Below, piece after piece: positions 57,680 to 64,000 of a stretch of 64,000 nt of DNA. The stretch is taken from contig CANGXU010000004.1 of the NCBI GenBank assembly GCA_947457885.1, positions 1-64,000 of the forward strand, written 5' to 3'. Below the pieces are notes generated by a model. It was given only the letters and a program-made list of their open reading frames with translations, was not told where the DNA came from and searched no databases. The translations under genes were made by a program, and so were the position numbers. Origin of the DNA: Betaproteobacteria bacterium (GTDB lineage Bacteria > Pseudomonadota > Gammaproteobacteria > Burkholderiales > CAIKXV01). Within the stretch, counting starts at the first letter, position 1. The number at the start of each line of letters is the position of its first letter.

Positions 57680-59315
57680 CTGGAGCGACACGGATGCGCA
57701 TCGTGCGGGTCAGCAGCATCACCGGCAGCATGCCGACCGCCACGATGACCAGCGAGGCGACCGCCGCCTGCCCCAGCCTTTCATCCGAGGCGAAGGTGTA
57801 GGCCTGGGTAGCGAGCGTGTCGAAGTTGAACGGGCGGATCACCAGCGTCGCCGGCAGTTCCTTCATCACATCGACGAACACCAGCAACGCGGCGGTAAGC
57901 AGGCTGGTCCACATCAGCGGCCGGTGCACGCGCCAGAGCGTCGCCCCGGCGCCGAGCCCGAGCGACCGGGCGGCATCGTCCATCGACCGCGTGATCTTGC
58001 CGAGCCCGGTATCGATCGCCTCCTGTGCCACGCCGAGGAAGCGCACGAGGTACGCATAGATCAGTGCCGCGACGGTCCCGGTGAACAGCAGGCCGGTGGC
58101 GATGCCGAAACGGTCGCGCATCAGGGCGTCGACCCAGTTGTCGAGCGTCGCGAGCGGGATCAGGATGCCGACCGCGATCACCGCACCGGGTACCGCATAC
58201 CCGAGCCCGACCACGCGGTTCGCAGCCAGCGTGAGCCCGCTGCGATGCAGGCGCAGCGCGTACGCAAGGCTGGTTGCAATCGTGACGGCCAGCACGGCTG
58301 TGATCCCGGCAAGGGAGAAACTGTTGACCGCGAGTTGCGCGTAAACATCGAACGAGTGGTCGGCGCGTGCGTCGATCGCCAGGTGCAGCAGGATCGCTGC
58401 CGGCAGCAGGAAACCGACCGTCACCGGTACCAGGCAGGCCGCGATGGCAAGCGCTGCCGCGCCGCCGGACAGGCGCAATGCCACCACCGGCCGGCTTCGG
58501 CCACCGACGGTCGCGTAGCTCGCGCGGCCCCGTGTCGACCGCTCGAACAGCAGCACGACCAGCACGAACGACAGCAGCGCACACGCCAGCTGCGCCGCCG
58601 CCAGACGGTCGCCGAGCGACAACCAGGCGCGGTAGATGCCGGTCGTGAACGTCTGGACCGAGAAGTAGGACACGGTCCCGTAATCGGCCAGCGTCTCCAT
58701 CGCCGTGAGGGCGACACCGCCGGCGATCGCCGGTCGCGCCAGCGGCAGCGACAGCCGGAAGAACGTGGCCCAGGGCCCGAAGCCGAGGCTGCGGCTCACC
58801 TCGAGCATGCTGCCCGAGCGTTCGGCGAACGCGGTGCGCGCGAGCAGGTACACATAGGGATAGAGGACGAACACGAACATCGCAGCGGCACCACCCAGCG
58901 AACGGATCTCGGGAAACCAGTAATCGTGCCGATCCCATCCGAAGGTCTCGCGCAGCAGGCTCTGAACGGGCCCGGTGAACTGGAGCAGGTCCGTGTACGC
59001 GTAGGCCATCACATAGGCCGGCATCGCGAGGGGAAGGACCAGCAGCCATTCGAACGTGCGGCGGCCCGGAAAATCGAGCATGGTCACCAGCCAGGCTGCG
59101 CCCACCCCGATCGCCGCGACGCCAATGCCGACCGCAACCATCAGCGCGAGCGTGTTCGCGACATAGTCGCCGAGCACCGTGTTGATCAGGTGGCGCCACA
59201 CGCCGGCGGTACCGCCGGCGGACAGGCTGGATACGACCGACAGGACGGGTATCGATGCAACCAGCGCAAGCAGCAGGGCAAGCAGGACCAGCGGTGACTT
59301 CAGCGCGCGGGGCAT
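57633..59315 (-). CDS. fbpB: Ferric-iron ABC transporter permease, fused two-domain type
   Basis: 560 residues with about twelve membrane helices, the tandem double-permease layout of FbpB/SfuB. EAA-type loops are visible in each half: EVSRSLGFGPWATFFRLSLPL in the first and DAARSLGLGAGATLWRVHRPL in the second. It pairs with FbpA and FbpC. Its transcription runs against fbpA; it diverges from fbpC across a 132-base region with a Fur-like box (59409-59423). ATG at 59315; the end overlaps the unknown exported gene by 47 bases. Confidence 0.93.
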   Translation of the reverse strand: MPRALKSPLVLLALLLALVASIPVLSVVSSLSAGGTAGVWRHLINTVLGDYVANTLALMVAVGIGVAAIGVGAAWLVTMLDFPGRRTFEWLLVLPLAMPAYVMAYAYTDLLQFTGPVQSLLRETFGWDRHDYWFPEIRSLGGAAAMFVFVLYPYVYLLARTAFAERSGSMLEVSRSLGFGPWATFFRLSLPLARPAIAGGVALTAMETLADYGTVSYFSVQTFTTGIYRAWLSLGDRLAAAQLACALLSFVLVVLLFERSTRGRASYATVGGRSRPVVALRLSGGAAALAIAACLVPVTVGFLLPAAILLHLAIDARADHSFDVYAQLAVNSFSLAGITAVLAVTIATSLAYALRLHRSGLTLAANRVVGLGYAVPGAVIAVGILIPLATLDNWVDALMRDRFGIATGLLFTGTVAALIYAYLVRFLGVAQEAIDTGLGKITRSMDDAARSLGLGAGATLWRVHRPLMWTSLLTAALLVFVDVMKELPATLVIRPFNFDTLATQAYTFASDERLGQAAVASLVIVAVGMLPVMLLTRTMRIRVAPVSPVAAGSQTRPAAA

Positions 59316-59398
59316 CGGTGCGGCGCTCCGCCGGGTGCAGTGGGCTGCGCGGCGAGGCGGCGAGTGGGTACTGGACGCGGATTCTGCCCCAGCTCCGC

Positions 59399-59423
59399 TA
59401 TAATGAAAAGCGAATCGTTCTCA
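59399..59423 (+). promoter_or_regulatory. -10 box and Fur-box-like motif between fbpB and fbpC
   Basis: TATAAT (59399-59404) is a perfect -10. Five bases later AGCGAAT C GTTCTCA (59409-59423) fits 9 of 14 Fur-consensus arms, and shares GCGAATC, TT and TCA with the motif before fbpA (55721-55735). It would cover the transcription start of fbpC and lies upstream of fbpB too, a typical repressor position. No good -35 is visible. Confidence 0.5.
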
Positions 59424-59447
59424 TTTGAGCCCTATGAACCCCGCCTG

Positions 59448-60617
59448 ATGGATCCCGTCCTCCGCTTCGACAAGGTCAGCCATGCCTACGGCGCCGTCGG
59501 CGTGTTCGACGATCTGTCGTTCTCACTCGCGCGCGGCCAGATCGGCTGCCTGCTGGGTGCCAGCGGCTGCGGCAAGACCACGGTCCTGCGCTGCATCGCG
59601 GGGTTCGAGCCTGTAGCAGCCGGGCGGATCCTGATCAACGGCACCGAGGTGGCCGGGCCGGGACTGCAGGTACCCCCCGAAAAGCGGCAGGTCGGCATGG
59701 TGTTCCAGGACTATGCCCTGTTCCCGCACCTGTCGGTCGCCGGCAACATCGGCTTCGGACTGCGCGCGATGACGGCCGCGCAGCGCGCTGCACGCGTGGC
59801 GGAACTGCTCGAGGTGATCGGCCTGATCGACTCTGGCGGGCGCTTTCCGCACGAATTGTCGGGTGGCCAGCAGCAGCGGGTCGCGCTCGCCCGGGCCCTC
59901 GCCCCCCGGCCGGAACTGCTGCTCCTCGATGAACCGTTCTCCAACCTCGATGTCGAGATGCGCGAGCGACTCGGACAGGAAGTTCGCGAGATCCTCAAGC
60001 AGCAGGGAACGACCGCGATCCTGGTCACCCATGACCAGTCTGAAGCCTTTGCGGTGGCCGACGAGATCGGCATCCTGCACCGCGGCCGGCTCGCGCAGTG
60101 GGACACCCCGTACAACCTTTACCACCGCCCGGCCAACCACGTAGTGGCAGATTTCATCGGCAAGGGCGTGTTCCTGCCCGGCACGGTGCTCGAAGATCAC
60201 CGGATAGATATCGGCATCGGCAAGCTGGCCGGCGACCTGCCCGCTGAATGCGGCAAGGGCTGCGCGGGCTGCGCGAACGACTGCGATGTCGAAGTGCTGC
60301 TGCGGCCGGACGACATCGTGCACGACGATGCCAGCCCGCTGAAGGCACGCGTCGTGCACAAGGCGTTCAGGGGCGCAGACATCCTTTATACGCTGGCCCT
60401 GCCGGACGGGCGCGAGGCGCTGTCGGTCGTGCCCAGCCACCACAACCATGCGATCGGCGAGCAGATCGGCATCCGGGTGGAGGCCGATCACGTGATCGTG
60501 TTCCGGCGCGAGGCGCGCGACCTCTCATCGCCGCCCCCTCGCACCAAAGCTTCGAGCGGGCCAGGCCCGGCCCGGGCGATCCATGCCGGGGCCAGCAGCA
60601 CAGCTGCACCCCAGTAG
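59448..60617 (+). CDS. fbpC: Ferric-iron ABC transporter ATPase with a C-terminal cysteine cluster
   Basis: 389 residues. The ATPase domain has Walker A GASGCGKTT, the signature LSGGQQQRVALARAL and Walker B LLLLDEPFSNLD. The C-terminal regulatory (TOBE-like) domain contains CGKGCAGCANDC, Cys268, 272, 275 and 279 in a C-x3-C-x2-C-x3-C array; this is not needed for an ATPase and may bind an Fe-S cluster or metal. The frame extends upstream to 59340 through the promoter, so I use ATG at 59448. The last 30 residues (after VIVFRREARDL) are low complexity and overlap the DUF418 gene by 130 bases. Confidence 0.93.
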   Translation: MDPVLRFDKVSHAYGAVGVFDDLSFSLARGQIGCLLGASGCGKTTVLRCIAGFEPVAAGRILINGTEVAGPGLQVPPEKRQVGMVFQDYALFPHLSVAGNIGFGLRAMTAAQRAARVAELLEVIGLIDSGGRFPHELSGGQQQRVALARALAPRPELLLLDEPFSNLDVEMRERLGQEVREILKQQGTTAILVTHDQSEAFAVADEIGILHRGRLAQWDTPYNLYHRPANHVVADFIGKGVFLPGTVLEDHRIDIGIGKLAGDLPAECGKGCAGCANDCDVEVLLRPDDIVHDDASPLKARVVHKAFRGADILYTLALPDGREALSVVPSHHNHAIGEQIGIRVEADHVIVFRREARDLSSPPPRTKASSGPGPARAIHAGASSTAAPQ

Positions 60618-61693
60618 GCGATCCCGAAGGCGAACAGCCCGAGCGAACCGAAGGCCGGGCCAAGCGCACCGGCAGGCCCCGCAAACAGCGCAGTACAGGC
60701 CAGCGTGTGGGCTACGTAGAACGACATGGTCATGCGACCGAGAGGCGCGAAGGTCGCCAGGCGGTGCGCCCTCCCCGCGTGCCACGCGCGCGCCAGCGCG
60801 CATACGGCACCCGCAGCGAGCAGCGGCCCGGTGAACTGGGTCACGAAGTCGATGACCGACGTTTCGCCGTCGGGATACAGGGCAACCCGCCAGGCGGCCA
60901 GTGCGACGTTGAGCACGAGCCCCGCGGGCAGCAGCACGGCAGCGCCGATCGACCACAGGCGCGCACCGTAGCGCGCGCGCTCCAGCACGCGCAGCCGGCC
61001 GGCAATCGTGCCGGCGATGCCGAGCGAGATCATCATCGGCAGTTGCCATGGCAGCTGGTAGAAGTACGACGCATAACCGATCCGGTTGAGCTCGAACACC
61101 TCGGGCCAGCTGCCCGCGTGAGTCAGCCAGTGCACGGTGACCGGCGATTGCGCGGGGGCGGGGAATGCCAGCATCACGGCCAGCGTCGTGCCACCCACCG
61201 CCAGCCAGAGCCCCCCCCATGCTGCGCCAAGCAGGCACAACCGCCGCAGCCGGCGCCGCGGCGCGGCCAGCAGCAGCAGTCCGAGCACGGCCAGCCAGGA
61301 CAGGATGTCTCCGTAGTAGATGAACAGGCCGTGCAGGACGCCGATCACGCCCTGGCGCATCATCTGGCTGCGCCTGGAAGCGACAACGTCGGCGTCCAGC
61401 CTGCGCCCTTGGCGCCGCGTGCGCATCGCCCAGCCATAACCGACGAGGAACATCAGGAGCGGGTAGCTCTTGGCCTGGAACAGCGCAACGCAGATGGCCT
61501 GGATCAGCAGCGCAAGCGTCGAATCCGCCGGGTCGACCACGCCGACGGGCGAACTGAACACGTGCGGGAACGACATCGTGTTCACGACCAGTACGCCGCA
61601 CAGCGCCAGGCCTCGGATACCGTCGATCAGCGCATTGCGTCGGGCCGAGCCTGTCACCGGCAGTGGACTGGCAGGACCCGCCAGCGAGGGCAT
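60488..61693 (-). CDS. DUF418 (YeiB-type) membrane protein
   Basis: 401 residues and about ten helices. The N-terminal NALIDGIRGLALCGVLVVN and the DUF418 C-terminal block LGRMTMSFYVAHTLAC with GPLEALVRGG place it in the YeiB family, a group related to acyltransferase-like membrane proteins of unknown role. ATG at 61693 shares one base with the mltB stop (TGATG), so the two are coupled. The last 17 residues lie in the overlap with fbpC and are probably tail. Confidence 0.88.
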   Translation of the reverse strand: MPSLAGPASPLPVTGSARRNALIDGIRGLALCGVLVVNTMSFPHVFSSPVGVVDPADSTLALLIQAICVALFQAKSYPLLMFLVGYGWAMRTRRQGRRLDADVVASRRSQMMRQGVIGVLHGLFIYYGDILSWLAVLGLLLLAAPRRRLRRLCLLGAAWGGLWLAVGGTTLAVMLAFPAPAQSPVTVHWLTHAGSWPEVFELNRIGYASYFYQLPWQLPMMISLGIAGTIAGRLRVLERARYGARLWSIGAAVLLPAGLVLNVALAAWRVALYPDGETSVIDFVTQFTGPLLAAGAVCALARAWHAGRAHRLATFAPLGRMTMSFYVAHTLACTALFAGPAGALGPAFGSLGLFAFGIAYWGAAVLLAPAWIARAGPGPLEALVRGGGDERSRASRRNTIT

Positions 61694-62694
61694 CAGGGTG
61701 CCGCGGTCGAACCAGGCCGCGCCGCGCGGATCTCGCGCGCGAGTTCGAACACCGCCATCGCGTAGTGGATCGCGCGGTTGTAGCGGGTGATCACGAAGAA
61801 GTTGTCGAACCCGAGCCAGTACTCGGTGCCCTCCTTCACCACCAGCGGGAACACCATCGCGGGCAGCGCTGCGTCGACCTCGGATACCGGCACGAAACCC
61901 ATGTCGCGCAATGCGCCCACCGTGGTGTGCGGCCGGATGCCGAGCTTCGCCTGAGCCTCGGCCAGATCGACGGGTGCGGAAACGCGCACGGCGACCGGAC
62001 CACCGGTGACCCAGCCGAACACCCGGTAATAGTTCGCGACGCTGCCGATCGCATCCGGCGCGCTGCGAAAGAGGTCGATGCGGCCATCGCCGTCGAAGTC
62101 CACCGCATACTTGCGGTAACTCGTCGGCATGAACTGCGGAATACCCATCGCCCCGGCAAACGATCCGCGGGGCTGCGCCGGATCGACCGCCAGTTCGCGG
62201 CTGAGCAGCAGGAACTGCTCGAGTTCGCCGCGGAAGAAAGCGGCGCGCTTGGGGAAGTCGAAGGCCAGGGTCGCGAGCGTGTCGAGCACCGGATGCGAGC
62301 CCATCATCTTTCCGAACAACGTCTCTGCCGCGATCGTCGCGACCACGAGTTCGGGCGGCACACCGAACTGCGCGCGCGCGCGCTCCAGCACTGCCGCGTT
62401 GTCCTGCCAGAAGCGGACTCCGCCGGCGATCCGCGGGCGGTTGACGAACGACGGGCGGTACTCGAACCAGGGGCGCGGCGTGTACTGCGACTGCATGGCT
62501 CCGAGCACCTGGTTCTGCACGCGCACCTGGGCGAACAGTGCGCGCAGTGCGTCGCGGTCGAACTGGTGGCGCGCGACCATCTCGTCGACGAATGCCTCGG
62601 CGTCGGCCGACAGCGCACGCGGCGCCGGTTGGGCCGCCAGTTTCCCCACCATCGCCGTCGAGGCGACCGCTGCAATCAACGTTCGGCGATTCAT
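61693..62694 (-). CDS. mltB: Lytic murein transglycosylase B
   Basis: 333 residues. MltB cuts the glycan strand of peptidoglycan, leaving 1,6-anhydromuramic ends. A signal segment (LIAAVASTAMVGKLAA) is seen without a clear lipobox, so it may be soluble in the periplasm. The catalytic Glu124 is in ATIAAETLFGKM, and GAMGIPQFMPTSYRKYAVDFDGDGRIDL is the conserved fold core. The start overlaps the lexA-type stop as ATGA. Confidence 0.93.
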   Translation of the reverse strand: MNRRTLIAAVASTAMVGKLAAQPAPRALSADAEAFVDEMVARHQFDRDALRALFAQVRVQNQVLGAMQSQYTPRPWFEYRPSFVNRPRIAGGVRFWQDNAAVLERARAQFGVPPELVVATIAAETLFGKMMGSHPVLDTLATLAFDFPKRAAFFRGELEQFLLLSRELAVDPAQPRGSFAGAMGIPQFMPTSYRKYAVDFDGDGRIDLFRSAPDAIGSVANYYRVFGWVTGGPVAVRVSAPVDLAEAQAKLGIRPHTTVGALRDMGFVPVSEVDAALPAMVFPLVVKEGTEYWLGFDNFFVITRYNRAIHYAMAVFELAREIRAARPGSTAAP

Positions 62695-63356
62695 CCGTAC
62701 CTGCGTATCAGCCCCTTGACCACCCCGCGGATCGTAACCTGCGCAGGGTCGAATACCAATGGCTGCATCGATGAATTTGCCGGATGCAGGACGACGCGGC
62801 CAGGCCGCTGCTCGATCCGCTTCAGGGTCGCTGCCTCGCCATCGATGAGCGCCACCACGATCTCGCCATTGCGTGCCGAGGAACGGTGCTCGATCACCAC
62901 CACGTCGCCATCTAGGATGCCTTCGTCGATCATCGAATCGCCACGCACCGTGAGCGCATAGTGGTCGACGCGGCCGGCCCAGCCCGCGCCCACTTCGATC
63001 TCGGCATCTTCGTCGAGCGCATCGATCGGCTGGCCGGCCGCAACCCGACCGAGCAGCGGCAGCGTCCGCCCTTGTGCGCGCTCAGGAGACGCCGATCCGG
63101 CGCGACGGGACGTCTGTCGCGGAGGCGACAACACGATGCCGCGCTGCCTGCCGTTCATCGGCTCGACCAGCCCTGCCTCGACCAGCGCCTGTACATGCTT
63201 GTGCAGCGATCCGCGCGAACTCAGGCCGAGCGCCGCGCAGACCTCGTCGAGCGTCGGCGGATGATCCAGGGCCGGAAGCGTGTCGCGCAGCCATGCCAGG
63301 ATCTGTGCCTGCCGGCGTGTCAGTGAAGGCGGCGCTTTGGGCATCGGGGCCTGCAT
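62691..63356 (-). CDS. LexA-type repressor with a variant DNA-binding domain
   Basis: 221 residues. The C-terminal peptidase half is classical: self-cleavage at Ala107-Gly108 (GRVAAGQP), nucleophile Ser141 (RGDSMIDEG) and Lys179 (EAATLKRI). The winged helix, however, reads LGLSSRGSLHKHVQALVEAGLVEP rather than the canonical RSPNAAEEHLKALARKG, the form seen in LexA2-type proteins that bind other operators. SOS-type autocleavage should work, but its sites probably differ. I take ATG at 63356; the frame runs further without similarity. It starts an operon with mltB and DUF418. No CTGT-N8-ACAG box is seen upstream. Confidence 0.9.
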   Translation of the reverse strand: MQAPMPKAPPSLTRRQAQILAWLRDTLPALDHPPTLDEVCAALGLSSRGSLHKHVQALVEAGLVEPMNGRQRGIVLSPPRQTSRRAGSASPERAQGRTLPLLGRVAAGQPIDALDEDAEIEVGAGWAGRVDHYALTVRGDSMIDEGILDGDVVVIEHRSSARNGEIVVALIDGEAATLKRIEQRPGRVVLHPANSSMQPLVFDPAQVTIRGVVKGLIRRYG

Positions 63357-63443
63357 GCTCGTTGATCGGTCGGGGCGCGGCTGGAGGTCAGGGCGGAGGT
63401 GGACGTCGACCGCGCATATCCCATAGTATCGCAGGGAGAACGA

Positions 63444-64000
63444 ATGGAGAACAGCGTGCCCGACATGACGATTCCCGCCCGGGCGCACGGCCCCGACACC
63501 CCGGGGTCGGTGCGCGCGCTACGCCGCCGCTCGAAGGCGGACCACCGAACCGAGGCGGCGCCGCCCGCCCTGGCACTCGAGCCGCTGCTGGCCCGGCTCG
63601 AGCGCCGCTATGGCGACCGCATCACCGCGCACCGGGTCGCGCCAGCCCGGGCGGCGAAGTTCGCACCGTTCCCGGACGACCTCGACCCGGCACTGCGCCG
63701 GGCCCTGGGCGTACGCGGCATCGAATCGCTGTACACGCACCAGCGTGCGGCCTGGGACAGCGTTCGCGCCGGCGCCCACACGGTGGTCGTCACCCCGACG
63801 GCATCGGGCAAGACGCTCTGCTACAACCTGCCGGTGCTGCAGGCCGTGCGGGAAACCGGCGCGAAAGCCCTCTACCTGTTCCCGACCAAGGCGCTGGCCC
63901 AGGACCAGGTGGCAGAGTTGCTGGCCCTCAACGAAGCGGGCGAACTGGGCGTACGCGCATTCACCTTCGATGGCGACACACCCGGCGATGCTCGCCAGGC
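63444..64000 (+). CDS. DEAD/DEAH-box helicase (DUF1998/MrfA-like), C-terminus beyond window
   Basis: Only the first 185 residues are present. The Q-like region GIESLYTHQRAAW, Walker A TPTASGKTLCYN (motif I) and motif Ia YLFPTKALAQDQV mark a superfamily 2 helicase; the layout matches the YprA/MrfA group that acts in DNA repair. GGGAGA precedes the ATG at 63444. It is divergent from the LexA-type gene, which might regulate it through the 87-base gap. The rest lies outside, so the DUF1998 domain is not seen. Confidence 0.85.
   Translation, partial: MENSVPDMTIPARAHGPDTPGSVRALRRRSKADHRTEAAPPALALEPLLARLERRYGDRITAHRVAPARAAKFAPFPDDLDPALRRALGVRGIESLYTHQRAAWDSVRAGAHTVVVTPTASGKTLCYNLPVLQAVRETGAKALYLFPTKALAQDQVAELLALNEAGELGVRAFTFDGDTPGDARQ

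Noticed and set aside
63357-63443. A canonical SOS box upstream of lexA or the helicase
   Set aside because: No CTGT-N8-ACAG or near match was found in the gap. The variant recognition helix makes another motif likely, which I could not define.

Overview
The window is chromosomal DNA of a very GC-rich proteobacterium, most likely a betaproteobacterium of the Burkholderiales type. The main pointers are two Bug-type (TctC) solute receptors, a DUF2970 protein beside clpB, the yhdP-nit-tldD and ilvE-zinc finger-waaF gene orders, and a single LolC/E permease beside lolD. I found no tRNA, rRNA, CRISPR array, insertion sequence or prophage. Coding density is high, many neighbours overlap by a few bases, and no segment stands out as foreign.

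Left part (1-20 kb): a truncated amidase-signature protein whose catalytic Lys is replaced by Ala; an MFS transporter; an atypical SDR/epimerase; a one-domain voltage-gated cation channel with filter TLEGWAE; clpB with a good sigma-32 promoter; a DUF2970 protein; a membrane-anchored FMN glutamate-synthase-like protein; and nadC. Then follow two tandem near-identical Bug receptors leading into a three-subunit molybdenum hydroxylase (FAD, 2Fe-2S and Mo subunits), a TauE/SafE permease, tldD and a Nit amidase.

Centre (20-47 kb) is mostly housekeeping: yhdP, glnE, an O6-alkylguanine methyltransferase coupled to a membrane class III adenylate cyclase, ilvE, a CHCC zinc protein, waaF, a YheT hydrolase, phosphomannomutase, a RutC-like RidA protein, comEC, a DUF2062 protein, an AlkA glycosylase and lolD-lolC. 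It ends with an rpfE-recJ-prfB-lysS block, the order that flanks the Xanthomonas rpf cluster. prfB carries the classical programmed +1 frameshift.

Right part (46-64 kb): a lipoprotein, a phosphonatase-like HAD enzyme, a DUF2237 protein, an MscS channel, a convergent prpD/prpF-type pair, a YdjM-like membrane protein, a short secretin-like exported protein, an NlpC/P60 peptidase and a patatin lipoprotein. Next is a ferric-iron ABC importer split into three transcription units: fbpA plus an unknown exported gene, then fbpB, then fbpC. Two related Fur-box-like motifs (55721-55735 and 59409-59423) could coordinate them, and FbpC has a four-cysteine cluster in its C-terminal domain. The window closes with a coupled lexA2-like/mltB/DUF418 operon and the start of a DEAD/DEAH helicase.

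The observations most worth a second look are the TLEGW channel (possibly Ca2+-permeable), the Cys cluster in FbpC with its split iron locus, the Lys-less amidase, the duplicated Bug receptors next to the molybdenum hydroxylase, and the LexA variant with a changed DNA-binding helix. I saw no clearly new multi-gene defence or mobile system.
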